From the NCBI RefSeq assembly GCF_020687505.1, contig NZ_JAJEQT010000003.1: a stretch of DNA of 64,000 nucleotides; one strand, written 5' to 3'. This DNA is from Coprococcus_C hominis (GTDB lineage Bacteria; Bacillota; Clostridia; Lachnospirales; Lachnospiraceae). Below are positions 1 through 7,985 of this stretch, piece by piece. The position numbers were made by a program, and so were the translations under genes. Position 1 is the stretch's first letter; each line of letters begins with the position of its first letter. The notes beneath the pieces were generated by a model. It worked only from the letters and a program-made list of their open reading frames with translations, searched no databases and was not told where the DNA came from.

Positions 1-60
1 CGATACGCGAACGTTTATAAACAGAACCTGCGTATGCAACTGAACAACGTGGACATGTAA
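1..60 (+). CDS. C-terminal end of an unidentified upstream gene (partial)
   Basis: Frame 1 is open from the window edge to a TAA at 58-60 and gives 19 residues ending NNVDM. The fragment is rich in Asn, Gln and basic residues, with no recognisable motif. It lies on the same strand as the following genes. Nothing more can be said without the upstream sequence; it could also be a chance open frame. Confidence 0.4.
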   Translation, partial: RYANVYKQNLRMQLNNVDM

Positions 61-105
61 TAATTGCGGAATGAAATGATCAATAAATCAAATGATTAAA
101 GTAAA

Positions 106-504
106 GTGTCTGTAGATAGGATAGGGATTATGTATACCAAAAATATAATACTTTTAAATGAAAAGGAGTATTTTTGCATTAGTAAAGATGCGTATATACT
201 TGGTAAATTTCATTATATGGAAAATGAAAATTATGGTGTAGAAGATCTTCAAAGTGCAAATGGAACGAAAATTAATGGATATTCAATTCAGACCGGCATG
301 GTGTATGAATTGCATGAGGGAGATGTAATAACACTTGCAGATGATTCTTTTACTGTATCTTATGTAGTAACTCCTGATTTTTTATGTCTATCTAAAGGGT
401 TAACAAACGGTCTACCTTTAGCCGTCGTACTAGGACCTAAAAATGAAATCTTAAGTATGTCAATATTGGATATTCTGTTAATTACGGGAACATGTTTATT
501 TTGA
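106..504 (+). pseudogene. composite remnant: incomplete FHA-like domain joined to a BioA-like fragment
   Basis: The open frame starts at GTG 106, or more plausibly at ATG 130, and encodes about 125-132 residues. The N-terminal part (roughly residues 25-90) resembles the second half of an FHA domain, with the hallmark 'SANGTKING' and 'GDVITL' strands. The Ser/His phosphothreonine-binding segment between YILGK and VEDL is missing. From about residue 88 the sequence switches to 'PDFLCLSKGLTNG', which resembles the PLP-lysine segment of BioA-type class III aminotransferases, and the frame ends soon afterwards. Both halves are partial, no strong ribosome site is visible and the DNA is AT-rich. I read it as a recombined, decayed gene; a genuine short orphan protein is the alternative. 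Confidence 0.5.
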
Positions 505-527
505 CACAGCAACGGCACATGCGGTTC

Positions 528-557
528 TGCATAAAAACCTCTAAACCATACATACTA
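528..557 (+). promoter_or_regulatory. sigma-G-type forespore promoter for the ger operon
   Basis: A -35 GCATA at 529-533 and a -10 CATACTA at 551-557 are separated by 17 bp. They match the Bacillus/Clostridia sigma-G consensus (GHATR and CATNHTA). The predicted start of transcription is about 563-566, 20 bases ahead of the gerAA ATG. Known gerA-type operons are forespore-expressed, which fits. The -10 lies within the left arm and loop of the hairpin at 533-582. The assignment rests on consensus only. Confidence 0.6.
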
Positions 558-582
558 GCTTATGTATAGTTTGGAGGTTTTT
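533..582 (+). terminator. terminator-like hairpin that also covers the gerAA ribosome site
   Basis: A 22-bp stem (533-554 with 561-582, two G-U pairs in RNA) closes a 6-base loop and ends in a run of T at 578-584. It has the form of an intrinsic terminator for the upstream transcript. The right arm contains GGAGG at 573-577, the Shine-Dalgarno for the ATG at 585, so in read-through RNA the site would be base-paired. A transcript begun at the predicted sigma-G start lacks the left arm and would leave the site free. Confidence 0.75.
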
Positions 583-584
583 TT

Positions 585-2153
585 ATGGACTTAGAAGATC
601 TGTATGATGATAACAATAAGCTCAAGGTGCCTCTGCGGCGGAGCTTAGCTGAGAATAAAAAGGTGCTCGGCATCCTGTTTGAAAACTGTGGGGATGTAGT
701 GCAGAAGTCTTTCGCGATGGAGCGGGCAGAGGGCATGGTGTACATGCATGTTGTATATATCGATGGTCTGACGAATAACGGCATGATCGAGGAGACAATC
801 CTGAAGCCGCTTTCGTATGAATGGCGCGGAAATTCGGCGAAGGATGTCTGGGACAGCATCTTATATCAGGAGGTTCAGACGGCGGATATCAAGGAGGAAA
901 CCTCCTTTGATAAAACCGTCGGTTCGATTCTGAAGGGTGATACGGCGATCTTCATTGATGGTTATGCGAGGTCAATGATCGTATCGTCGAAGAAATTACC
1001 ACTTAGAGGAATCTCTGAAAATGATACGGAAGCGGGCATGCGCGGACCGAAGGACAGCTTTAATGAGGGATTCCGGCAGAGTACCGCGTTGATCCGGCGG
1101 CGGATCAAGGATGCAAAATTGCGCGTGGAGCAGGATACGATTGGGGAGCGCACACGGACGGACTATGCGCTTGTGTATCTGGCAGATGTAGCGTCGGAGG
1201 AGCTGGTTAAGCGCGTGCGGGAGGACATGCATCACTATGATATTGATGCCATCTATGATAGTGGGATGGCGCAGCATTTGATGGAAAATTGGTATTCTCC
1301 GTTTCCAACGTTTCAGTCGACGACCAGACCGGATAAGGTGGCAGCCGGTATCACGGAAGGCAGAGTGGCAATCGTATTTGATAATTCGCCGGAGGTGATT
1401 CTGGCACCGTGTAATTTGAACATGCTGTTGCAGACGTCCGATGATTATTACAATCGCTGGGCGGTCGGGACATTTGCGCGGATTATCCGGTATGTCGCGG
1501 CATTTCTGGCGGTGTCCCTGCCCGGACTGTATATTGCGATTACCGTGTATCATAGTGATATTCTACCGACGAAGCTTCTGTATGCGATCGCGTCAGCACG
1601 GAGTATGGTCACCTTTCCTGTGATTGTGGAAGTGCTACTGATGGAGTTTCTGTTTGAGCTTTTGCGCGAAGCGGGGATCCGTCTGCCGGGACCGCTTGGC
1701 AATACGATCGGGATTGTCGGCGGCTTGATCGTCGGACAGTCGGCGGTGGAGGCGGGCATCGTGAGCACGATGGTAGTGATCGTTGTGGCACTGACGGCAA
1801 TTGCAAGCTTTGCGATTCCAAATGAAGAGTTTGCGTCGGTATTCCGTCTGCTTAAATTCTTCGTGATCATTCCGTCTGCCATCTGGGGCTTGTATGGATA
1901 TATTCTGGCACTTCTGGTGATTGCGGTGCATCTGTCCGGACTGATGAGCTTCGGCATCCCGTATATGTATCCGATTGTCGCCGGAAGTGGCAAGCGCGCC
2001 TATGCAAATCAGGATTTTGTGCTGCGGGCACCGATCTCGTGGATGCGGAAACGCCCAATCTTCGCACGTGAGGAGGAACGTATGAGGTTGAAACCCCATG
2101 TGACGAAGTCAACAGAGAAGGAGGAAAAAAATCATGAATCTGGCGGACGGTAA
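585..2153 (+). CDS. gerAA: spore germination protein GerAA family (A subunit of germinant receptor)
   Basis: The 522-residue protein belongs to the GerA A-subunit family: a soluble N-terminal region of about 290 residues followed by a membrane region. Hydrophobic helices are visible near residues 295-325, 345-365, 375-435 and 435-470, including the family segment with 'RLPGPLGNTIGIVGGLIVG'. In spores it forms the inner-membrane germinant receptor and ion channel with GerB and GerC. The start is ATG 585, with GGAGG seven bases upstream. Its 3' end overlaps gerAB by 20 bp, which suggests coupled translation. Length and order are normal for the family; the germinant cannot be predicted. Confidence 0.93.
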   Translation: MDLEDLYDDNNKLKVPLRRSLAENKKVLGILFENCGDVVQKSFAMERAEGMVYMHVVYIDGLTNNGMIEETILKPLSYEWRGNSAKDVWDSILYQEVQTADIKEETSFDKTVGSILKGDTAIFIDGYARSMIVSSKKLPLRGISENDTEAGMRGPKDSFNEGFRQSTALIRRRIKDAKLRVEQDTIGERTRTDYALVYLADVASEELVKRVREDMHHYDIDAIYDSGMAQHLMENWYSPFPTFQSTTRPDKVAAGITEGRVAIVFDNSPEVILAPCNLNMLLQTSDDYYNRWAVGTFARIIRYVAAFLAVSLPGLYIAITVYHSDILPTKLLYAIASARSMVTFPVIVEVLLMEFLFELLREAGIRLPGPLGNTIGIVGGLIVGQSAVEAGIVSTMVVIVVALTAIASFAIPNEEFASVFRLLKFFVIIPSAIWGLYGYILALLVIAVHLSGLMSFGIPYMYPIVAGSGKRAYANQDFVLRAPISWMRKRPIFAREEERMRLKPHVTKSTEKEEKNHESGGR

Positions 2154-3720
2154 AATCTCCAAACGGCAATGGTTTCGCATGAGCTATCTCGAATGTGTCA
2201 CGATCAGTATGATGATGATTCCGTATATCACATTGTCGCTTGCGGGGAAATATCATGTGCTGGCACTGGTGGTCGGGCTCGCATTTGTCGTGCTCTATGG
2301 CGCGTTGATGCTGTATCTTGCGGACTTTGTTCCATGCGGTTATATCAATGCGATTCGGAATCATATGGGATGGACTGCCGGTATATTGGACGTGCTGTAT
2401 GCCTTACGGTATCTGCTGCGTGCGACGCTTATCGCGGTCTTTTTCTCCATGATTTTGCAACGCTATTTGTTGCAAAGCTTCTCCGTATGGTGGATCTTCC
2501 TGCCATTTCTTGGAATCACATTGTATGGTGCGTCCAAGTCGATGGAAGGACGCGCACGGATGTTTGAATTTTTGTTTGGGTGGATGGTCGTACCACTCAT
2601 ATTGATCGTTGTGTTCTCGGTATCGAATATTGATATCGGCGCAATCATGCAGGGAATCACATCACAGTCGGAGGTATCGGGCGTGTTCAAGGGCGCATAT
2701 GCAATCCTTCTGGCATTGTCGCCGTTGGAATTGCAGCTCTACAGCCGCCCATGCGTGAAGGAGAAAGACCGAATGGGGGGAATCTGGCTGCTTGTCTGGA
2801 TTTTATTTACCATTGTATTTGCGTATCTGTTCATCGTGGCAATCCTTGGCTATGGCTGGACGGCAAGCGACACGACGGCATCGTTCAATGTAATGGAAGC
2901 GGCTTCTTTTCCTGGCGGGGCGGTGGCGCGGCTTGACTATCCGGTGATGGCATTTTGGATTATCGGTGTGTTTGCAGTTGTGAGCGGCTATCTGCATCAG
3001 ACTCGGGACTTCCTGTATTCGCTGTGTGAAGTGAAGCAGAAAAGTGGACGTGTTGTGACATTTGTGGTGATGTTCGCGGGTGCGTGTCTGTTTGCGTATG
3101 GAATGCAGTTTGAATCGGCCGTAAAATATGGCATGCGGTATTTCCTGTATGCAGACCTTGCGATCGGCATTGTATTTCCGTTGATCGTCATGTGGGTAAA
3201 GACGAAAAAACGCGTGAAATGGGGAATCTGTTTTGTCTGTCTGACTGTGTTAGCTGCAATCGGCAGTGTATTGATCGGAGATGAAAAGCTTGGCAGACAA
3301 TTTGTGCAAAATGATTTTACTGCGATAGAACAGAAAAAGGAAACGTTGGAGCACCGGGATTATGTGCAGGAAATGCAGGTGGAAACTGCGAAGGACGGAT
3401 ATCAGTTTACATTTGTGATTGCAGATATCGCCGGGTACGAAGGGGAAAACAGCATCAATCAGACGCTCTACCATGTGCAGGCGGACAGTCTTGCGATGGC
3501 AGCAGATCTGTACCAGAGAGAGAACGAGCGGCAGTTGGATTTCGGGCATATGAAGCAGATCGCGGCAGATATGACGGGGCAGGAGATACATCCGCTCTTG
3601 CTGGAGCTTGGGCACCGGTCGGGAATCTCGAAATCAATTCCGGTCATGATGGAAACGGATGGCGCGAAATATATTTTGCGGGAAATGATTAAAGCTGCTT
3701 ACGGAAGGGAAAGCTTGTAA
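2134..3720 (+). CDS. GerAB-type spore permease with a GerAC-like C-terminal extension
   Basis: Residues 1 to about 370 form the amino-acid-permease-like GerAB subunit with about ten membrane helices; GerAB is normally near 365 residues. Another 155 or so residues follow (528 in all). This soluble tail, with 'QADSLAMAADLYQRENERQL', 'FGHMKQIAADMTGQEI' and a segment ending 'GAKYIL', resembles the first domain of the GerAC lipoprotein. No signal peptide or lipobox precedes it and no separate gerAC follows. I infer a GerAB-GerAC(N) fusion with the tail outside the inner membrane. The start is ATG 2134 behind GAAGGAGG, inside the gerAA end. Confidence 0.82.
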   Translation: MNLADGKISKRQWFRMSYLECVTISMMMIPYITLSLAGKYHVLALVVGLAFVVLYGALMLYLADFVPCGYINAIRNHMGWTAGILDVLYALRYLLRATLIAVFFSMILQRYLLQSFSVWWIFLPFLGITLYGASKSMEGRARMFEFLFGWMVVPLILIVVFSVSNIDIGAIMQGITSQSEVSGVFKGAYAILLALSPLELQLYSRPCVKEKDRMGGIWLLVWILFTIVFAYLFIVAILGYGWTASDTTASFNVMEAASFPGGAVARLDYPVMAFWIIGVFAVVSGYLHQTRDFLYSLCEVKQKSGRVVTFVVMFAGACLFAYGMQFESAVKYGMRYFLYADLAIGIVFPLIVMWVKTKKRVKWGICFVCLTVLAAIGSVLIGDEKLGRQFVQNDFTAIEQKKETLEHRDYVQEMQVETAKDGYQFTFVIADIAGYEGENSINQTLYHVQADSLAMAADLYQRENERQLDFGHMKQIAADMTGQEIHPLLLELGHRSGISKSIPVMMETDGAKYILREMIKAAYGRESL

Positions 3721-3750
3721 CGAAATCAACTTTCGATGGAGGAGTTCGTT

Positions 3751-4587
3751 ATGGGGTATAAGATTCTAAAAGGAGCAATGGTCGGAATCCTGCTTGGAGT
3801 ATGTGGTGGGATCTTACTTACGAGTGTGCTGCACATTGCAGGAGGTGGGAGTGTCCGTGATGTCGTCAGTCTGTTTCGCGAGGGAAATATGAAAATGCTA
3901 TTTGCAGGTCAGAAAATTAGCGATGAAGATCAGGCAGATCTTGAAGCTGTGTTTGTAGATAGCGGTGAAACAGAGAGTCTGTCAGGCGATGTGGATGATG
4001 TTGCAGAAAAAAGCGGTATCTGTGCGGATGTCTATGAGGATGCACTAAAAAGCCCGGAAGATGTTGTGGTGCGGTTCCATGTGCGTGCAAACAGTGACAG
4101 TGAGACAGATCTTGCTTTGAAATATGAGGTGCGGGATGCAGTGCTTGCCTTGCTTGCGGAAGATCTGCAGAAAGCAGAAAATGACAGTGAAGCAATCTTG
4201 TATCTGGCGCAGAATTTATCGGAAATCCGCAACACTGCGCGTGCAGTTGTCGAGGAGGCAGGCTATCATTACGATGTAAAAGCATATATTACGAGAGAGG
4301 AATTCCCGATTCGGGAATATGGGGAACTGGTGCTTCCTGCAGGAACCTACCGGGCACTGCGTATAGATATCGGTGAGGCAAAAGGCGAGAACTTCTGGTG
4401 CATGCTGTATCCGATGATGTGCTACACGATGGACGCGGGGGCAGTTGTCGATTCGGCAGATGCGGAGAAAATCGCACAGGCACTCGACGAAGAAAGTTAC
4501 GAGAAATTATTCGTGAAGCGGGACATAAAGCCCGGTGATGTCAAAGTAAAGTTAAAGATTCTTGAATGGTTGCAGGATACCTTCTAA
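3751..4587 (+). CDS. spoIIR: stage II sporulation protein R
   Basis: SpoIIR is the forespore-secreted signal that triggers SpoIIGA to process pro-sigma-E in the mother cell. The 278-residue product has an N-terminal hydrophobic export segment (about residues 8-28), an acidic linker (about 45-95) longer than usual, and the family domain with 'RANSDSETDLALKYEVRDAV', 'PAGTYRALRIDIGEAKGENF' and the 'WCMLYPMMC' motif, usually WWCV-like. The upstream in-frame ATG at 3736 overlaps the ribosome site GGAGGAG (3738-3744), so 3751 is the likely start. It sits 30 bp after gerAB, giving a forespore operon. Joint placement with ger genes is unusual compared with Bacillus. Confidence 0.9.
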   Translation: MGYKILKGAMVGILLGVCGGILLTSVLHIAGGGSVRDVVSLFREGNMKMLFAGQKISDEDQADLEAVFVDSGETESLSGDVDDVAEKSGICADVYEDALKSPEDVVVRFHVRANSDSETDLALKYEVRDAVLALLAEDLQKAENDSEAILYLAQNLSEIRNTARAVVEEAGYHYDVKAYITREEFPIREYGELVLPAGTYRALRIDIGEAKGENFWCMLYPMMCYTMDAGAVVDSADAEKIAQALDEESYEKLFVKRDIKPGDVKVKLKILEWLQDTF

Positions 4588-4650
4588 GTTGTTATAATAA
4601 AACATAATGTATTCATATTTTGAATACTATATAAAGTTAGTTTGTTTATA

Positions 4651-4864
4651 GCAATTTACGAGAAGAAATGTATATCGAGTTGAAAGATAATACAAATTCT
4701 TAAGCAGACCATATAAACACATCGGTACTTAATAAGCTGTGCCAGCTATCTGGCTGGTGCAGCGAATTTAGTACCGTTATGTGTTTCTCTGAGCGAGAGC
4801 GCGTCTGCGTAGAATTTTGTATTATCGTCCAACTCGGAGAATAAATTAGAACCTCGTAAATTGC
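4651..4864. repeat. long imperfect palindrome with conserved core, copy 1
   Basis: This 214-bp structure fills most of the spoIIR-ddl gap. Nested arms pair in order: GCAATTTACGAG (4651-4662) with CTCGTAAATTGC (4853-4864); CGAGTTG with CAACTCG; the arm at 4686-4700 with 4811-4826; GCAGAC (4704) with GTCTGC (4803); AAACACAT with ATGTGTTT; CGGTACT with AGTACCG. The tip has an internal loop AAGC/GCGAATT under a G+C hairpin, and a side hairpin has a GAGA tetraloop. The central 105 bp is similar to copy 2 (22685-22911), while the outer arms are not. It could be a structured RNA, a terminator-like element or a mobile palindrome. Confidence 0.75.
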
Positions 4865-4899
4865 GGAATAAAACCATTACATAAAGAAAGGCAAAAACC

Positions 4900-5952
4900 A
4901 TGAAAAAGAATCTAGCAGTTATATTTGGCGGCCGCTCATCCGAGCATGAAGTATCCTGCGTGTCAGTTGTTACAATTGCCAAAGCAGTAGATCTTGAGAA
5001 ATACAATATGTTCCTGATCGGAATTACAAAAGACGGTGAGTGGAAGCTTGTAGAAGATATCGCAGGCATCGAAGACGGAAGCTGGAAGCAAAGTCCCGTT
5101 TCTGCAATCATTTCCCCGGATACAAAGGGCGGACTTATCATTTCGCAGGACGATATGATGAAGGTGCAGCCGATTGATGTGATCTTCCCTGTCTTGCATG
5201 GCATGTATGGCGAGGATGGAACGATTCAGGGATTGTTCGAGATGGCAGATATCCCATATGTCGGATGTGGTGTGTTCGCTTCTGCTGCATCTATGGATAA
5301 GTTCTATACTAAGCTGGTCGTTGATACACTTGGAATCCGTCAGGCTGTTTATGTGCCGGTGCTGGCAGAACAATTGGAGGATATCGACGAGGTGACAGCC
5401 CGCGTCGAAGCAAAGCTTTCTTATCCGGTATTTGTAAAGCCTTCCAAGGCAGGTTCTTCCAAGGGTGTTTCCAAGGCAGATGACCGTGCAGCGTTGGTTG
5501 TTGCCCTGAAGGAAGCTGCAAAGCATGATTATAAGATTCTGGTTGAGGAGACGATCGTCGGTCGAGAGATTGAGTGCGCTGTCCTTGGTTATGGTAAAAA
5601 TACAAAGGCATCCCGCGTGGGCGAGATTCTTGCGGCAGCAGAATTCTACGATTTCGATGCAAAGTACAACAATGTAGAGTCTAAGACTGTAATTGGTGCT
5701 GATCTTCCGGACGGAAAAGAGGCAGAAGTGCAGAAGGATGCGGTTGCAATCTTCAATGCGCTGGATGGATTCGGTCTTTCCCGTGTAGACTTCTTCTTGG
5801 AGAAGGATACGAACGAGGTCGTATTTAACGAGATCAACACATTACCGGGCTTTACATCCATCAGTATGTATCCAATGCTCTGGAAGGATAAGGGATATTC
5901 GATTGAGAGTCTGGTAGAGACTTTGATCGAGATGGCAAAGGAACGTCCATAA
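4900..5952 (+). CDS. ddl: D-alanine--D-alanine ligase
   Basis: This ATP-grasp enzyme makes the D-Ala-D-Ala dipeptide of peptidoglycan in the cytoplasm. The 350 residues are the family's normal length. The N-terminal 'FGGRSSEHEVS' motif, 'HGMYGEDGTIQGLFE', the ATP-grasp 'FVKPSKAGSSKGVSK' and the C-terminal metal-binding 'FNEINTLPGFT' are all intact. The omega loop 'YDFDAKYNN' has the Tyr-Lys-Tyr pattern of ordinary D-Ala ligases rather than D-Lac ligases. The start is ATG 4900 after GAAAGG. The stop overlaps the start of the DUF1934 gene by one base, so the two are probably cotranscribed. Confidence 0.95.
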   Translation: MKKNLAVIFGGRSSEHEVSCVSVVTIAKAVDLEKYNMFLIGITKDGEWKLVEDIAGIEDGSWKQSPVSAIISPDTKGGLIISQDDMMKVQPIDVIFPVLHGMYGEDGTIQGLFEMADIPYVGCGVFASAASMDKFYTKLVVDTLGIRQAVYVPVLAEQLEDIDEVTARVEAKLSYPVFVKPSKAGSSKGVSKADDRAALVVALKEAAKHDYKILVEETIVGREIECAVLGYGKNTKASRVGEILAAAEFYDFDAKYNNVESKTVIGADLPDGKEAEVQKDAVAIFNALDGFGLSRVDFFLEKDTNEVVFNEINTLPGFTSISMYPMLWKDKGYSIESLVETLIEMAKERP

Positions 5953-6398
5953 TGAAAGCAGTCATTGAGTTTGAAAATGTAGATGTGGAGACCGGCGAAG
6001 TGATGCGCTCGCAGGCAACTGCGCTGGCAAGCATGACCGAACAGGGGATGAAGCTTACCTACGTGGAGGATGTGTCCGGCGATGGACACAAGACACGCTG
6101 TACGATGATTTTCTCCGACAACCGGCTCCGTGTGACACGGAGCGGCGAGCTGAATTCGGACTTTGTATATGAGCATGGCTTAACGCATCATACGAAATAT
6201 GCGACCGGCTATGGCTCGATTCCGGTGACCCTGCAGACGAAGCATTTCCTGCACACGGCAGAGGGTATCGATTATGAGGCGACCGTTCTGGCAGAGGAGT
6301 TTTCCCTGCGTCTTGCACTGCAATATACCATGGAGATGGGAAATGAACTGCCGATGGAACGGAAGATGAAGGTGCATGTACATAATTTAGCGGATTAG
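5952..6398 (+). CDS. DUF1934 (YwiB-like) beta-barrel protein
   Basis: The 148-residue soluble protein matches the DUF1934/YwiB family, a calycin-like beta-barrel of unknown function common in Firmicutes. Typical features are alternating beta strands, 'RVTRSGELNSDFVYEHGLTH', and a terminal segment of the pattern FSLRLALQYTMEM. It overlaps the ddl stop by one base (TAATG), implying translational coupling to cell-wall precursor synthesis. No catalytic residues can be named. A terminator follows at 6432-6480. Confidence 0.8.
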   Translation: MKAVIEFENVDVETGEVMRSQATALASMTEQGMKLTYVEDVSGDGHKTRCTMIFSDNRLRVTRSGELNSDFVYEHGLTHHTKYATGYGSIPVTLQTKHFLHTAEGIDYEATVLAEEFSLRLALQYTMEMGNELPMERKMKVHVHNLAD

Positions 6399-6431
6399 GT
6401 ATGCCATACAGATGATTAAGCAAGCATAGAA

Positions 6432-6480
6432 AACCGGATGGAATTACAACAATCATGTAAATCCATCCGGTTCTTTTATT
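6432..6480. terminator. bidirectional terminator between convergent genes
   Basis: An 11-bp perfect stem, AACCGGATGGA (6432-6442) with TCCATCCGGTT (6462-6472), is followed on the plus strand by CTTTTATTTTTC. On the minus strand the same stem is followed by TTTTC. It separates the DUF1934 gene (+) from the CPBP gene (-), whose stop lies in the T-run. Confidence 0.85.
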
Positions 6481-7384
6481 TTTCTGTAATTTTCTTTTCT
6501 TCCTTTTTTCTCATCGCCAGCCATACGAACAGCACCGTAAGCACTAACGCGCCAGCCGTGATGATACCGCATCGTACCGTTTCCTCAAACCATACGGATG
6601 GAATGAATAGTACACTCAGGTTGATACTGAAATGCAGGATCATGCTTGCGAGGAGCGTGTTCGCTTTGTAAGCCACAAATCCAAGCAGACATCCTAAGAT
6701 GCATGCATAGATGCCCTGTACGATGTTGCCGTGATACAGTCCGAAAAGCACACCCTGAAACAGGATTGCGAAAGCCGGTGGCATGTAGCGCTTCGCATAG
6801 CCCATGATCACTCCGCGAAAGAACAATTCTTCGCCGAACGGGGCGATTACAAAGGTCGCGATCATCATCGGGACTGCACGGTTCACACCGACCGCCTTGG
6901 ATACAAGTTCATAGTAGGTTGCAAAGGTATCCGGGAAGAGGGGACTTACCAGATTCAGGATTCCGTCCACCATGATCTGAATTGCAACACCAGCAAGCAA
7001 TAAAAATGGAGTCCGTATAGAACAGACGCATGAAAAAATATTTTTCATGCGTCCTTTTGTATTATCCTCGAAAGATTCGTCTGTGGAAACGATATTTCCC
7101 CGATAAAATATGCGGTAATACCAGACCCCGAAACAAATCAGAAATACGATATGCTGTGCAAGCACGAGGTACGCCTGATTCATAGGCTGGTTATAATCCA
7201 TTTGTAAGATCTTGCCAATCGTATTTTCGCTGTTTGATTTCTCATCGGAACGCATATTCTTGAAGAACAGAATTGCAACATCGATGAAATTCAATACATA
7301 CTGCGCCAATACGGCAATCAGAAACGGTGTAAAGGAACCGATAATATCTTTCAATTTTGCCGGTTGATTTTTACATCTTGTCAC
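6476..7384 (-). CDS. CPBP-family intramembrane glutamic endopeptidase
   Basis: The gene encodes a CAAX-prenyl-protease/bacteriocin-processing (CPBP/Abi) family membrane protein of about 302 residues with eight or so hydrophobic helices. The catalytic motifs are present in order: 'GEELFFRG' (EExxxR), 'GVLFGLYHG' (FxxxH) and 'LHFSIN' (HxxxN). The longest open frame begins at 7438 inside the upstream gene. A GTG at 7384 that overlaps the previous stop gives a better N-terminus (MTRCKNQPAKLKD...), although the ribosome site is weak. It is cotranscribed with the genes upstream on the minus strand. The substrate is unknown. Confidence 0.85.
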   Translation of the reverse strand: MTRCKNQPAKLKDIIGSFTPFLIAVLAQYVLNFIDVAILFFKNMRSDEKSNSENTIGKILQMDYNQPMNQAYLVLAQHIVFLICFGVWYYRIFYRGNIVSTDESFEDNTKGRMKNIFSCVCSIRTPFLLLAGVAIQIMVDGILNLVSPLFPDTFATYYELVSKAVGVNRAVPMMIATFVIAPFGEELFFRGVIMGYAKRYMPPAFAILFQGVLFGLYHGNIVQGIYACILGCLLGFVAYKANTLLASMILHFSINLSVLFIPSVWFEETVRCGIITAGALVLTVLFVWLAMRKKEEKKITEK

Positions 7385-7970
7385 TGATCTTTTTCGCTCT
7401 TTCTTTCTCCCGACGAAGCTCTTCCTTGGACTTCTCAACAGGCTTGTCTTTTGCCTTGCCCTTGGATTTTGCTTTCTCGAGCATTTCTGCGTTCAATTGC
7501 TTCTGCATTTCAACCTGACGTTTCCGCATACGTGTACGCCAGTTGCCCTTTTTCTTCTTGCCAGTTTCTTCTTCCTGAGCTACCTTCTTGCCACGGACGC
7601 TCTTTACACTGATGATGTAAATGCCGCTGACCATCGCTTTTACTTCGCCTCTGGTTGGAAGCTCGTCGAAGATTGCATCATCACAGATCATGTTCATAAT
7701 CTGTGGACCAACCTTGACCTTTGCGATTGGAAGCTTTGCTTTCTGGTAACGCTTTGGTGTCTGTTCCATCACCATTTTTGGAAGTCCGGCGTCTTTCATT
7801 GGCAGCATTTTCTTGTCGATGATCAACATATTCATCGGCTGTGCCGCCTCTACCATCTGTTCTCTCTGTGCACTCTGTTTCTTCTGTAATTTGTCACCGA
7901 CTCTGTATAACACGAACATGATCGCAAGTGCTACCACGATGACAATAATCATGATTAACCACCAAGGCAT
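7371..7970 (-). CDS. conserved single-pass membrane protein with basic C-terminus
   Basis: The function is not recognised. The 199-residue product has an N-terminal membrane helix (about residues 3-22), a central globular segment containing a 'FDELPTRGEVKAMVSGIY'-type stretch, and a long Lys/Arg/Glu-rich tail (from about residue 125) likely to be coiled-coil or RNA-facing. The start at 7970 is backed by AGAGGAGG. It lies between plsC and the CPBP protease on one transcript, which hints at a role at the membrane only by position. Confidence 0.7.
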   Translation of the reverse strand: MPWWLIMIIVIVVALAIMFVLYRVGDKLQKKQSAQREQMVEAAQPMNMLIIDKKMLPMKDAGLPKMVMEQTPKRYQKAKLPIAKVKVGPQIMNMICDDAIFDELPTRGEVKAMVSGIYIISVKSVRGKKVAQEEETGKKKKGNWRTRMRKRQVEMQKQLNAEMLEKAKSKGKAKDKPVEKSKEELRREKERAKKISDKM

Positions 7971-7985
7971 GGTTCAAATCCTCCT

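Noticed and set aside
996..2364. Long antisense open frames opposite gerAA and gerAB
   Set aside because: They lack ribosome sites and family signatures and lie wholly across genes with clear homology; typical shadow frames.
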